64,000 nt of DNA from Odiellus spinosus (lineage: Eukaryota > Arthropoda > Arachnida > Opiliones > Phalangiidae), in the NCBI GenBank assembly GCA_963920705.1, contig OY987230.1, positions 10,193,320 through 10,257,319 on the forward strand. Direction: 5' to 3'. The notes under the pieces were generated by a model. It saw nothing but the letters and a program-made list of their open reading frames with translations, was not told the DNA's origin and did no database searches. This document shows, piece after piece, positions 1 through 12,616 of the stretch (position 1 is the first letter of the stretch; each line of letters opens with the position of its first letter). Position numbers and translations under genes: made by a program.

Positions 1-321
1 ATAATTATTTTTAAGCAAAAATATGATAAATAATCAATTACACTGGGATGCCCGTCTCTTCATATAGCTTAGAAACTCCTCGTGTGTGAGACTTCGAGCT
101 CGGGACGAGCTGCATAAGTAATACCGCTGTTTGTCTAAACATCCGATTCTCTTTTAAAGGCTTTCCCCTTCATGCATGTGGAGTGACGTAACCCCAGAGT
201 TTTTATTCAATGAAAAGCTTTCAGCTACCTTGGGCATTCTTACAGTGGCGTCGCCAGTCCTTTTTGCCCACCATCCCCATCATATTAGCCCCCAAATCTT
301 TGAATCAAGTAATGGTATTAC

Positions 322-3300
322 CAATGTGGATCACTGATTCCTTGTGAAGTCTTCCATCTGTTCGTTTCAAGAATTAGGGCCTGAACCAGGACTAGTCTTT
401 CTCGATCCTTCCATTCCACTTGACCGTCCGTACCCAATACCTCGATGATTTGTTTGTGAACCATTTCTTGGAAAAGCTGGTGTCTAGCCGTGCATAACAA
501 AATCCACTCTAAGTTACTTCGCGTGGTTTCACTTCCAGCCACCAATAACAATTGGCCCTGGCCCAACAGGGATGGTACTGAAAAATCAGGATACTTGCTT
601 TATGCTATTTAAGATCAAACCAAATTAGGTTCGAGTTAATTACCAGAAAAACTACTATCCTGGTCATTGGCGTGCTGTTTAATTTCTTGGAGGAAGAAAT
701 CTATGTAGTCTTTTTTGCAATCTTGTAAGGGTTCTTTCTGTCGTTGTTTGATTTCCTCGCTAGGAAATTAAATAGTTTAACCCTGTTAATTCGATCATAA
801 TACTTGCGCGCAAACGCAAACACCAGAGGAGCGGTATTTCCGCTTCTCATTTCACCTAATTGAGATAGGTAAACACGAGTATACAGTCGTCTGCATTGCA
901 AAATTTCCCGAGAAAAGAGAACGTTTGAATCGTAACGACTATATACATCATCAACGTATTACGCTGTTTACGCGTGTACCTCAAATAGTTTTCAAATTTC
1001 ATCATGTCGTGTCTAAGTTTCCTCAAAGTCCCGTTGAATTTAGTATATAGCCTGTGTATTACTGGGAAGAAGAATGGAATTTTCAGGATTTCAAAATATT
1101 CGAAGAGATTGAATTGATATTCGTTCAACAATTTATGCTGCTGGTGTGTGGCCTGGTAGGTTTTCCCACAAATTAAAGACATGATAATGTTGTTAATTGC
1201 GGGTGACAGTATTTCCCTCATATTCACGTCTCTCTGCTGGTCAGCCGATCTGAGTTTGAATTGCTCCACTGCGTAGTCAATTTGCTCCTAAATTGTGATA
1301 TCGTTATTTTAAATCTTAAGTCTGGCCAAGAACTAGTTCATGAACCCTGAGAATGTAGGTACATAGAATTGAGCTTATTTTTAAGATGTCAAATTTTCAC
1401 CCCCCCCCCCCCACATATTCTCTATAATCTTAACTCATCCCTAGAGAAAAGGTTTATAGTGGCCTCTATTTTGAGTCTATCTATGAATTCCATTTCACAG
1501 AACGAAGTAAATAATAGTGGTGATTACCTCGTGACTAGGCGTCGATAGTCTCATCTGTGGCTGTAGAACTCTGTGTTAAAAAAACTATCAATATTTAATT
1601 TTATGTAACAGTATTACTTTATAATAATTCAAAAACTGCTCGCTTTCGACGATTTCTACGTTCCATATAGTTTTTCTTAGTAATTAAATTTCCATGTAGA
1701 TTGTAGCTTAGAACTAACCGTGAGTAAAACCGCTCGCACTTATAGATGGCAATATGAGTATATTTTAATAACAAGTCAAGTGGTATACACCCCAATCAAA
1801 AACTATTAGTATAATTTTAAGATCCCCTTCCATTGTACGTTCTCGAGTTTCATTTATTTAGTTCTTGGTCTGTCCCTGATCTAGGTGTTATTAGTTTTTT
1901 ACTTACCTTTACGCTTTCCTCAACTTTCAATTTTCCCATGCCCATGTTTCGTAATGTACTCATCATGAATCGGCGTTGTTCTTTCCACGGTTTTCCATCC
2001 ATGACACCCAGATCTGCGTTACAAATAATGGTTTGTCACATCCATGGGATTTAACATTTGACGATTTACGCACGAGTGTTAGTGTCGCTCCAATGGAAAT
2101 ATCCAGGTGGTCTGTTAGTGAATTCGTCTTTGCGTCCAGACTCTTTCAAAGCCTCGTAGTCGTTTATGACCACGGTGTTGATTTGTCCCAACTTGAGGCT
2201 GCGTAGTAGGAATTGAGAGGGTTATAATGGATTAACCCTTTTATATTACTTTCAGGGTCGTCTTTACACGTTTTGTGACCCATGGCTCCTAAGAGTAATA
2301 ATGAACAACGCCACTCATAATGATACCAATGTTTCCATTGACTTGTGTAATTCAAAGTGGTCAGACTACTCGAAAACGCCCATTGTTTGATTAGAATTCT
2401 CAAGAATGCGAGACAGCGCGAAAATTTTTAAACTCTAAGCTTCTTTAATTATGTTTTCATTATCGGAAGCCATTGGAGAAGGCCACTGATTCGATTCCCC
2501 GGGATTGCAGCTGTAATATATTATGTAAACGCATTATAATTAAATATAATTTATTGTAAGCGAAATATTTTTCTGCAGGCTATTAGTTTTCTAAAAAAAA
2601 TGGGAATAATAATTTCGCAACATCGTTAACCCTTGGAAATTAAATTTAGGCTTCCTTTTGGTCGTTGGCAATCATGTTGGTATACGTAGCCAAACTGGTC
2701 AAAGTCACCAATAGGAATTGTCTGACTTTGTTTGCCGCCTATTTTCGAACCTTGGACTCGTTGTGAGAGACGTACTGTTTACTATTACTCCTATCTGGTA
2801 CTCAGTGGCCAGAGGAGGACCCATTGAACCATACTAAATCCTGAAGCCCGGGACCTAACAGCCCTATGCGTAAAGACGACACTGATTACTTTCATTTAGC
2901 GTATATTTGCAGTTTCTATAGATTTTCATGAAAAGTAGTTATCCTTGCGAATTTTTTTGATAAGGATTAGTTAATGGAAAAATGGGATACTACTGGGAAT
3001 TAAAGTTTTTGGTTTTATTTCTCTAAAATAATTAGGTTTGTCTGTGATTTTCAATTGTCATTCGCTCTAATTTTAGTATACTGTATAACTGTTTATAAAT
3101 ATGTAATGAAGAGGTTGATAACGCCATTTTGTAATTGAAAGAATATCTTACCTGAAAATAGCTCCATATTTTCTACTTATTTTATAAAGTGACTTATGGA
3201 AAAACTCTTCTCCCAAAACGAATGGCAGATATCCTACGATGGGTAATCCAATGGGACCCGGCGGGTATTTACTCCGTCTTCGCGAGTATTTCCATAATTG

Positions 3301-3384
3301 GAAAGTGATTAAACTCACTGTAATCGCGATTAGGGTCCCAAAAACCGGTTGAGCTCGAAAACAATCCTCTAGATATTTATACAT
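322..3384 (-). CDS. Cytochrome P450, CYP2 clan (gene A), 3' end outside window
   Basis: Membrane-anchored haem monooxygenase by family. Six coding exons join in phase: 3152-3384, 2074-2198, 1907-2013, 980-1287, 644-759 and 322-577, giving 381 complete codons. The last exon(s), with the haem-binding cysteine, lie beyond position 1. Visible in order: N-terminal membrane anchor, proline-rich hinge [16 protein letters not shown]-helix WKEQRRF, canonical I-helix AGSETT (residues 310-315), and K-helix E367-T-N-R370. I start at the ATG at 3384 because it matches the start of gene B residue for residue; the frame is open a little further upstream but without an ATG. Exon 2 uses a slightly weak donor (GTGCGT), chosen because it restores the phase-1 junction seen in the paralogues. 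It is the left member of a head-to-tail array. The substrate cannot be told from sequence. The WxxxR and hinge motifs are typical of the CYP2 clan; no CYP number is assigned. Confidence 0.92.
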
Positions 3385-3558
3385 AACGAACAAGAATGAA
3401 GTTTTGTTATTTAATTATAGCGTCAAAAAAATGCGAAAGTCTGCAACGCAGTCTTGATTTTTGTCTAACTTTTGCTTGGGGCACTGATAAATGAAGTGAT
3501 AGATGGATATAACTCGATTAAAGGAGAGTTAAGGTTCGGAGCCGCTACTTTAGTTATA

Positions 3559-3728
3559 CGTTCACCCTAGAGACTTTGAACTCGTTTTCTAATCGTTTTG
3601 AAAGTTCAAATTAACTTGTCAAGATAATAATTACATTTTTTGTCAAAGTATCTATGCAGCTGATCCAAAATTTTAGCAGTATGACTTTTCAAAACAATTA
3701 AAAACGGTTTCAAAGCCGTTAGTGTGAA
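3559..3728. mobile_element. MITE family 1, copy 1 (between P450 genes A and B)
   Basis: A roughly 170-bp element with inverted ends: the left end reads TTCACCCTAGAGACTTTGAA and the right end is close to its reverse complement (ggtttcaaagccgttagtgt). A second copy with the same ends and similar interior lies at 21,442-21,603. No coding capacity. The rest of the A/B intergenic stretch (3,385-4,550) shows no gene or other clear structure. Confidence 0.65.
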
Positions 3729-4552
3729 TGCTGCTTTACTATTAAAGGAGATATATTGTTATTGATATGACCTTGCACGAGAAAGATATTTTTCTAAACG
3801 TATAATGTTTGCGAGTAGAGAGAAAACAGATTTTATATGTTCTAGAAACATTCTTTGAAGGGCTTAATATGTCCAGTTACTGGGTATATACATTCACATC
3901 CAAAACAAGTATGCTATGTTTCGTGTATGAACAAGATGGGCTGTAGGTATTTAAGCAACCTGGCGACTTTTCGAGGCTGAAGATAACTTGTTAATTAAAA
4001 CCGCGGCCGAAGTTAAGCTCATTTAAAACCGCGCCCTATTTGAATTTAAAAGGTTATTTAGCAAGCGATGCGTTTTAAAAAGAAATACTATTAGGGGAGT
4101 AGGGATGGATTCATGATAGCCAACATGGTGGATCCGAAGGTTCAAAGAGTTAGCGCACTCTGTCTTTCCAACGAAAGCGTATTTAACGACAAACGATAAC
4201 TTATCCTGTTATGTGTATACGGGATTTTGGCAAGTATCCGATCCGTTGTGCTTTCTTGTTTCAAAAATTTCTAAATCCACTTAATTACTGCGCAATTACG
4301 TTTTAAAGCTGTCCCATTTTAAGCTCCAATTTTCCCTTTAACTATTATCTGAATTTACAAATTGCCCTTTTTAGTCACACAGTCTCTTTTTAAAAATAAT
4401 CCATCTCGAAGAGTTCAAATGCTTTTTCCCGCCAAAATTTGGGACGAACGGAAGGATTATCGTGAGAAATATTGAACTTTTATATTTATAATTGAAAAAA
4501 GTAAATCAAAATTTAATTAAGTACCTATTACATGTATTTATAAATTCCGAAA

Positions 4553-4558
4553 TTTATT
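4553..4558 (-). terminator. Polyadenylation signal of P450 gene B
   Basis: AATAAA on the minus strand (tttatt on plus), 33 nt beyond the gene B stop codon. The spacing is normal for a short 3' UTR. Sequence match only. Confidence 0.5.
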
Positions 4559-4590
4559 TAATACTGAACTATAACGGAGGCGTAACGTTT

Positions 4591-7500
4591 TTATCTACGT
4601 TCTACTCTGACCAATGGATTGGTAATCATCGGGATTAAAATAGTATTTTCCTCTAAGCAGACTCCTTTCTCTGAGGGTAGAAATCGGAATTTTTGTATCA
4701 AAGATGTTACAAAAAGAAAGAGTTCGACTTCCGCAAGTTTCTCGCCCGGACAGTTGCGTTTACCTGAAAATGACCAATAACAAAACTTAAAACAAACTTT
4801 TAAAGAGACCCTAAACGAAATATCGCCTTACCCGATCCAAAGGCAACTAGTCTTTCGGTGTTAACTATGGAATTGAAATCTTTCGACAAAAACCTTTCTG
4901 GTCGAAAATTTTCCGGGTCACCCCAATAGTCGACGTCGTTGTGAACGGCCCATAAGTTCAGAAGAATCGTACATCCTTTTGGTACGTGATAGCCGCAAAG
5001 CTCGGTGTCTCTCGAAGTTCTGAAAAGATAGGAATATAATGCCACTAAAATTGTTATTTTTCGTCGAATTACTAATAATTTGTTTCTTAATAAAAACCAC
5101 TACAGTATACTTTTTCGGTGTTATTTCTCTTTGTTTTTTCAGAACACAAAGACTATACTAGTTAGCTGTATAGTCTGTGCCTCGCTCCTTGAATTTGCTT
5201 TGCTGCAAAACTTTGTTGTACGGCAGGTTGAACACTTTTACAGGCATTTTGGGCTTCCGCACCTCAAATTATGTCAAAATTCTGGGTAATTTAAATCGTT
5301 GCTGAGAAAAATCCCATGGCAGTTACAAAACGATATTTTCCCAGAATCTTTATCTATCGTGTGTCTACTAATATTATAAAAATTTCAACTGATTTCAGGT
5401 GGGGGAAGACAGTCTACTCCATTGTCGAATCCAACGATGTGGCCTATCTTTAACATTATCGAGCTAAACTTAAATTGATTTGTATTCGCAGACTATAATG
5501 GTTAAACGATTATTTTTGTGGTAGAAAGGTGAGGACACAACCCTAGTTTACTATCACAATAAAATTTTACCAGTGGCGAAACAAAAATTTTTAACATTAC
5601 GTTACCCAAATTCCTATGGGCAGTTTGGGTTGTTCTTTACGATTGGGGCTCTAAGGCTCGCGTTACCTTTCGACCTAATGTCTACCACTTCTCTTTTGGA
5701 TAATGGGCGAAATATCCTTTAGTTAAATACCACCGGAAACAAAGGTGTTCTTGAAAGGATTCTACCATTTCCGTGATCAACGTTTTCGGCTTAAGTGATC
5801 TATCCTTCCATTGGGATCTTGATTTCAAAGACGAGGCTGATCAACAAGTCTCTTAATTGGTCTTTGGCATCAATAAACCAATGGAAAGTCACGTCAATTG
5901 AGAAGGCGACGTTGATCTACCCAAGTTATCAGTGATATCAAGGGACATTAAGAAAACGGTAACTTTTTGGATAACTTATAAGCATATGTAATGATGCCAT
6001 GCTTTTTTCTTATCGGTTAAGCTAAAGCATATGTTGCCTATGGTTGTATAAATCCTGGCCGTTGAGCTGATATCATTAAAACCATGATAAACAATGGAGT
6101 TAACGTTTCAAAATTTACCCAAGTACCTGAAATACTAAAACGATTCGAAATATTTACTTACGCGTGCGGATCTGTTACAGCACCGATGGTTTTATATCGC
6201 GTGACTTCAAGAATAAGAGCTTGAACCAAAACTAATTTTTCTTTGTCCTTGTATTCCGGTTGTCTCTCGGGTCCTATTACATCCACGATTTGTCGGTATA
6301 CCAAATCTTGAAGTAGTTGATGGCGCGCCAAACATAATAAAGTCCATTCCACCGTGTTACGGACTGTTTCGCTGCCTCCCAAGAGTATAATTTGACTATT
6401 TCCCAATAAGACACCACCTGAAGCGAGCAAAAGGTGTTATGCTTGAAAGTTTTATCGTTTCTGAGTGCATGTATATACGTTTAAAATTAGGGTTTCGCTT
6501 TTTGTTTTCGGCCAGGAAAAAGTCCATGTAGTCTTTCTTCTCTTGATCCGGGGATTGCTCGTGTTCTTTTATCTCTTCTCTGAAATTTCAAGCGCATCTG
6601 TTACTATTATAAAATAAAACCTCTGTTATTAACTCGTACGTTAAAAGCTTCTCGAATTCCCCTAATTCGTCTCTAATTTTCTTCAGTGTCGAACTGTACT
6701 TCTCGTACAGTCGACACACGACTGGAAAAAAGCTGGGTAATCTAATCTTGTCCATGTAGTCTAAAATGCCAAACTGACATTTTGTTAGAATCTTTTGCAT
6801 TTCGTCTCCGGCTTCGTAAGTTTTGCCGCAAATCAAAGACATCATGATGTTATTGCTGGCAGGTGTCAATAACTTTTTGATATCAACATCAACGTCGCTG
6901 GACTGCGTCTTTAAGGTTTCCACAATTAAGGATATTTGTTCCTGCAACGCGTATGGTGTGATTACATATATTTACATTAATATCAACTCGAGTCTACTTG
7001 TATGGTGTCCTCGACTTTCAGGTTGTTCATGCCAACATTACGTAGAGTACTAAGAAGAAACTTTCGATGCTCTTTCCACGGTTCCCCACTCATACCACCA
7101 AAATCTGTACGACGTCATAAGTTTATGATGGCCATTATTAGGAAAATTTGAGCACTTACGTGGTATTTCTTCGTTCCATTTGAAGTAATCGGGTGGTCTG
7201 TTCGTGAATTCTTCCTTCCTTCCTTGATCCTTGAGACCTTCGTAGTTGTTGATAACGACAGTATCGATTGCTCCCAATTTTAAACTTTAAAAAAGTGGGT
7301 TAATGTATCAGTTATAACTTCCAGTTTTTTTAATGACGATTATAAAATATGTCTTTTTACTGTTGCGGTATGTTTTTCTATGATATCAGAATTTTTTAAT
7401 ATTTTTACAACGATTTTTCTGAAAATGCTACTCGATTTCCATTTGGAGTTCATGAAAAATTCGTGACAGCCTCACTTTAAGGGACTTCAGTGTTCTGTTA

Positions 7501-8124
7501 GCAAACATATCGTTTGGTTCACGCGACAATTAGTGCGAACTCCAATTAACATCAGCAATTCTGTCCTTTTATTTCAATCTAAAATTTTTTCGTGAATAAT
7601 TCTGAATATAATTTATCCAAAATTGTGCGGTAGTACCCCTTTAATTAATCGCATCGTAATCTAGCTTTCTTGAATAGAAAACTCAAAGGTTCGAACTCGA
7701 GAGTAAGCGGACGACGTGAAAATTATATTTCGTGGAATATAATTGTTTAAATATTGTACTTATGTTAATACCATTAAATTATAAGACAATTATAAGAATT
7801 TAATCAACCAAAAACTTTTCCTACGGGGCACTGTCACCTTGGAATGATAATATCAAAGAGTCAAGACTTGTTAATTGTCAATATATACGCCTACCTAAAA
7901 ATAGGTCCGTATTTCTTGCTAAGTTTGGCGAAGTCCGTGTGCAAATCGCTGCTCCTTAAGAAGGGAAGGTAGCCTACGATTGGTAGACCAATGGGTCCTG
8001 GAGGGTATCGTCGACCACGTTTGACGTAACTCCATATTTGCGATGTCAGTATACAAACCACTGTCGCGACGAGGGTTAGTAAAACCGGCTGGGCTCTTAA
8101 AATTGCTTCCATGTACTCCAACAT
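4591..8124 (-). CDS. Cytochrome P450, CYP2 clan (gene B), complete
   Basis: Complete P450 of 493 residues. Exons 7895-8124, 7160-7284, 6998-7104, 6640-6941, 6479-6579, 6162-6417, 4832-5019 and 4591-4763 join with phases 2,1,0,2,1,2,1. A hydrophobic N-terminal anchor (about residues 12-32) is followed by PPGP at 41-44, C-helix WKEHRKF from W128, I-helix GGSETV at 302-307, K-helix E359-V-T-R362, a PERF-type segment (FRPERFL) and the haem signature [10 protein letters not shown] with the thiolate Cys441. The first I-helix Thr (T306) is kept, but the usual preceding Ala is Gly and the second Thr is Val. The start is a real ATG at 8124. A polyadenylation signal AATAAA lies 33 nt past the stop (4553-4558, minus strand). 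By family it is an ER-anchored monooxygenase needing P450 reductase; the substrate is unknown. Intron 7 splits the haem-motif glycine codon and is absent in gene C. Confidence 0.95.
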
Positions 8125-9070
8125 CTCTATACTTTTTGCCTCCGCCTCTACATCGCTTTTGTAATCAACCTTGAATCTTTTATCAGCTGGTGTTTCAGTT
8201 AAAGAGGCCTTGATGGGATAAAACTAACATATTTTTATCCTTCAGTAGTTGTAAAAGAGGACTTAGCATTTCCCATTGTACGGAAAATGAATTCTGAAGT
8301 CAGATTTAATCAGTGGCGTCGCTATATGTCTTTCCTATATAGTAACGACCTTCTACATAATTAACAAGTGATTTTACATACTCTGTCTATACCCATTTCT
8401 TGAATATTAATTTAGTTTGATAATTTTATTTAAGGAAGTAACTCGTGGAGATATACGAGTCAAGTTATTATTTTCTAAAACAGTACATCTGCGAGAAATT
8501 TTCGACCTCGAAAGGTCGTCTTCAGTTTGATTGGCACAGGAATAAACATTAAAATTAGGGGCCACAAGCCTTTACAACAAAAATACATGCATGTCTTATA
8601 TAGTGGTCGGCATGTTTAGGGAATGATGAATTTAATTTAAAATGCTACCCCAAAACCTAACGCTTGGGGAACCCGAATCAAGATTCAGGGTTCTTTTCTA
8701 CGTATAGGGCCTCAATAAATAACCTTCGGTACCAACTAGTTTCTTACTACTTCTCCTTAAACACGAGTATATAATTTTGATGCAATCATTGACTATTATA
8801 TATTAACATTATTTTAATTAATGATACTGATACTTCCCAATCAATCAAGTCTTTACAATTTGTGTCATTTAAGTTCGAAGTTGTATTCTTTTTACTAATC
8901 AATTTAATTCCGATATATTGTTACGGATTAGCTTATTAATAATTTCAAATTTATTTTTAATAAATATAAAAGGTAACACCAGGAATTTATTTTCTAAACT
9001 GACCACAAAGTAGCAGTCACTTTAATTAAATTAATAAGTTATTCAACATGATAAGCAATGCTATAAATTC

Positions 9071-9096
9071 TTTATTGATTACATGCCTGTTTTATT
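9071..9096 (-). terminator. Polyadenylation signals of P450 gene C
   Basis: Two AATAAA hexamers on the minus strand (9071-9076 and 9091-9096), 60-85 nt beyond the gene C stop codon. Sequence match only. Confidence 0.45.
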
Positions 9097-9155
9097 ATTA
9101 TTATTATTTAACCTTTAAATGTTTTGGAGACCTGGTACCGCGTGTAGAAGTTATT

Positions 9156-12100
9156 TTATCTGATTTCCACCCTTATGAAAGGGCTAACAACCATCTGCGA
9201 TACTAAGGAGATTTCGTCCATGCAGACTCCCTTCTCGGGGGGCAAAAATCTGAATTTTTGTAGCAAAGCGGTTAAAAACAGAAATAGTTCGAGTTCAGCC
9301 AGTTTCTCGCCAGGACAGTTTCGTTTTCCGATACCGAATGGTATGACCCTTTCCGAGTTTACGATAGATTCAAAGTCTTTTGAGAGGAACCTATCCGGTC
9401 TGAAAGATTCCGGGTCACCCCAAAAGTCCTCGTCATTGTGAACTCCCCATAGGTTTAGAAGTATCATTGTGTTTTTGGGTATTTTGAATCCGCGTAGCTC
9501 CGCGTCTTTTGACGTCCTATTTAAAGAGGTTACTATTATTTTCATATCTGAAAACGATTTAATACTGATATTATATTTTGATAGAAGTGTTTCAAGTAGC
9601 TTATTTCAATTGGCATCATGTTCGATGAACGCTCCCGAAACACTTTACTAGCTGGTCTACGTTTATTTTGGGGGTTAGTCTCAATGATAGTTATTTCGAG
9701 ACCAGCCGACAGCAGCGTTCATCGGACATGTGTCCAGTTTTAACACGTCACAAGAGTAATACCAGGGAGAAAGAGTTTTCTACTATTCTAGAAAACGTGC
9801 CGGTTGCTGTGTTATATAAAATCACCGCCCTTTTATAATAAATAATTTACACCTTGATTTGGGGTCATAAATCGTTTTTCCATACTCCACTGCAGCGGCA
9901 CTGCTCTTATAACTTAATAGCAACCGTTCGAAGCTTTGATATGTCTCTCAGTAAGCTTCCGTATTCATCAGGGCCGGATTAAGAGGGGTAGAGGGGGCAA
10001 TTGCCCACGGGAGCCATTCAAATGGGGACACATCGAACGGTTAGGGGCGCGCTCAATTAAAGTCTAAGCGAGGGCGTAGTGAATTATGTTTAACGAAGTT
10101 AGATTTTCAAATAAAAGGCCTAGGATTACTTCTGCCTGTCACTCTGGAAACAAACTCACCCTCCAGGCTTTCTCTTACCTTGCTACCCAAGGGGAAGCTC
10201 AGAAGGTGAGCCCACTTCCAGTGAAACAGACAGGTGACCGGCTGAAGAAATCCTAGGCCTTTAAGGGATCTGTATTATTTTTGCCCTCATTTTTTGGACA
10301 AAAATTTATTAATCCGGCCATGAAATTCATTAAAATGTTACACTTTTCTTTAAGTCAACCCAGAAAGCCCATTAGAGAAGCCAACTATACAGGGAGGTTA
10401 GTGGATATATTTACACCCACTTTTCTGAATTAGTATCCCTTTCTTGTACAAACCAGTGATATAATTACTTGTGAGGATCGCTAATTGCGATCAAAGTCTT
10501 AAAACGATAGACTTCAAGGATCAGAGCTTGAACCAGAATTAATTTTTCCCTGTCCTTCCATTCTGGTAGTCTATCGGGCCCTATAACGTTGATGATTTGT
10601 CGATGAACAGCTTCTTGAAATAATCGGTGTCTCGCCATACACAATAATGCCCATTCGATAGTTGAGCGTATAAATTCACCACCCGCCATTAAGTTAACTT
10701 GACAGTTAGCCAACAAGACCGGTACTGAAATATTAGGTATATACTATAGCATTCGTTAATTATTTATAAACCGAGTGCAACCGCGTGTTCTGTACTTTGG
10801 AGCCTTTCATTTTTCTTGGCCTCGTCCAAGAATACATCGATGTAAGATTTGGCGCCGTCCTGATCAGGAGATTCCCGGTGTTCTTCAATTTCCTGCCTTT
10901 GTAAAGATAGCCACGAAGTGAGTTATTGTTTAATCAAATTGCGTAGTTCATCTTAAATTGATTCAAAGTTGGGTATAAATGGGCGGAACCTTTTTTTACC
11001 ATCAAAAGAATTCCTTGCGATCGAAAAACCACTCCAAGCCTGGGATTGTTTCTTATAGTGTTAACCGTTCCAACTTTACGTGGGTAGACATCGAGTAAAC
11101 CTTTCCTATTCTCTGAATTATCTTAGTGTCTAGAGCCCATTTACCTTCGCAAAATGAACCTCACCTCATACGATTGTCAAAAACCGACATTTCCTCTCGG
11201 ATTGATCTGAACGTGGGGCTCAGTTTGGTCCAGAGTTTGTATATCAGAGGGAAATAAAATGGCACTCGGACCTTCTCGAAGTATTCCAATATTTTAACAC
11301 GGTACGGCGTCAGCAATTGATTCATTTCGTGTTGAACGTTGTAATCCTTGCCGCATACGTAGAACAGAATGATGTTGTTGAAAACAGGACCGAGTATCTC
11401 CCTGACGTTGACATCCGAGTCTTTTGGACTTGCCTTGAAGGCTTGCAGAGCTGAAGGTATCAGTTCCTGTAAAATTGAAAGTTATGCGTCTGGAATAATT
11501 AAAGGTCGTTCGTGTCGTTAAATACTTGAACGCGTTCTACGAATTTTGAGTTGGCCCCGATTGTAGTTCTAATAGAACTCATTATAATCTTTCGCTGTTC
11601 TTTCCAAGGTGCGCCGCTCATGCTTTCTATATCTATGTCAAATAAGTTAGTGCCTTTTAATACAATCCATTGACTGAGCTATGATGTAATCGCTACTTTG
11701 AGCTTCCGTCCACTCGAAGAAATAATCCGGTCTGTGTGAATATTCTTCTTTGCGTCCCGACTCCTTCATGGCTTCAAAATCATTTATGACTACCGTGTCC
11801 ATTTGTCCAAGTTTTAAACTGTAATGTCCAAAAAATTCTACATTTGTAACAATTTAAAGACGACGAGAGAAGGAAGCTTTATGCTGAGGTAATCTTTATT
11901 TCTTTAAAGGGATTTAAGTGAGCATTTGCTAGACGTAGTGGCCTCAATGGCAAGCTATACCATCCATCTTGGGCGCTAGCTTTATACTCCCTTTAAAGGG
12001 AATAGAACCTATTAAGTTTTCTTTACGGAATAAAGAACCCATAATTTTAGGAATGGTCACATAACTAACCACTACCCAAAGCTTAAATGCTCGGAGACAT

Positions 12101-12616
12101 TGGAGGAACTATAGAGGGACTGTACGACGCCTAGACTAAATTGGCGTCACCTTATTGGTACTTCTACGCGCAATTTGGTGGGAAGGGATTACCTAAATTT
12201 GAGTGCAACTGCTCAACTGGCAACCCAAAAAATGTTTTAGAACTTTAAAGAACTTTGCGCCGGAGACCCTTCTATAGTTTCTCCAAGGAGAGCCAAAAAA
12301 TGTTTAGCGGACATAGAACCTATTCCGGCGCTTGAAAACAGAGTGGTGTTACTGCTATTCCCTTTAAAAAATTGTGTTACCTGAAGATATGGCCGTATTT
12401 TTTTCCAAGTTGGTACAAATCCTGGTGTATAGTTGGCCCATTTAAAAACGGAACGTAACCCACGATGGGTAAACCAATAGGTCCCGGTGGATAGTATCGA
12501 CCCCTTCTTAAGTATCCCCATAATTGAACGGCGATGTAGCTGACCACGACAAGTATTGTTAGGGCATAGATGGGCTCCATGAACTCGAGAATCCATGTCT
12601 TGGTGTTAGAACCCAT
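9156..12616 (-). CDS. Cytochrome P450, CYP2 clan (gene C), complete, atypical I-helix
   Basis: Complete P450 of 494 residues. Exons: 12381-12616, 11697-11818, 11526-11632, 11165-11466, 10796-10896, 10469-10724 and 9156-9516, with phases 2,1,0,2,1,2. Membrane anchor (about residues 14-33), PPGP at 43-46, C-helix WKEQRKI, K-helix E360-V-Y-R363, FRPDRF, and an intact haem motif FGIGKRNCPG with Cys442. The I-helix reads AGGEFI (303-308): both Thr positions of the usual AGx(D/E)T(T/S) are replaced by Phe and Ile. The frame is otherwise undamaged, so this does not look like a pseudogene. Loss of this Thr is known in P450s that rearrange or dehydrate peroxides, or use peroxide, rather than activate O2; such a role here is inference. 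The exon 7 acceptor (TAAATAG at 9517-9523) was chosen because it alone keeps phase and aligns with gene B. The ATG at 12616 is the first in frame. Intron 6 carries a nested MITE pair. AATAAA signals lie at 9071 and 9091 (minus strand). Confidence 0.93.
9969..10322. mobile_element. hAT-like MITE in intron 6 of P450 gene C
   Basis: Left end CAGGGCCGGATTAAG; the right end is the complement of CATGGCCGGATTAAT. The flanks gtattcat (9961-9968) and aaattcat (10,323-10,330) agree at 6 of 8 positions, consistent with an old 8-bp target duplication typical of hAT elements. No transposase. It is interrupted by the 149-bp element at 10,114-10,262. Confidence 0.7.
10114..10262 (+). mobile_element. 149-bp MITE (family 2), nested copy
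   Basis: Terminal inverted repeats start AAAGGCCTAGGATTACTTC on the left, matched by the complement at the right end. The interior is non-coding and relatively GC-rich. An opposite-orientation copy of identical length is at 51,470-51,618. It sits inside the hAT-like element 9,969-10,322, so it inserted later. Confidence 0.82.
11902..12000. mobile_element. Short CTTTAAAGGG-ended repeat in intron 1 of P450 gene C
   Basis: About 100 bp bounded by CTTTAAAGGGA on the left and TCCCTTTAAAG on the right. Related pieces, sharing wording such as ttatactccctttaaag, lie at about 12,885-13,075 and 13,160-13,300, with a diverged piece near 38,240-38,310. Probably a MITE family; boundaries are approximate. 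Confidence 0.5.

Noticed and set aside
1395..1415. C-run as a regulatory or structural element
   Set aside because: Simple homopolymer in a P450 intron; likely slippage.
2164..2403. 79-codon minus-strand open frame in P450 gene A
   Set aside because: Wrong frame relative to exon 2 (2074-2198); the correct frame aligns with genes B and C.
2480..2510. tRNA-like TΨC word (gattcgattcccc)
   Set aside because: No cloverleaf arms could be formed around it.
9175..9441. 88-codon plus-strand open frame
   Set aside because: Antisense shadow of exon 7 of P450 gene C.
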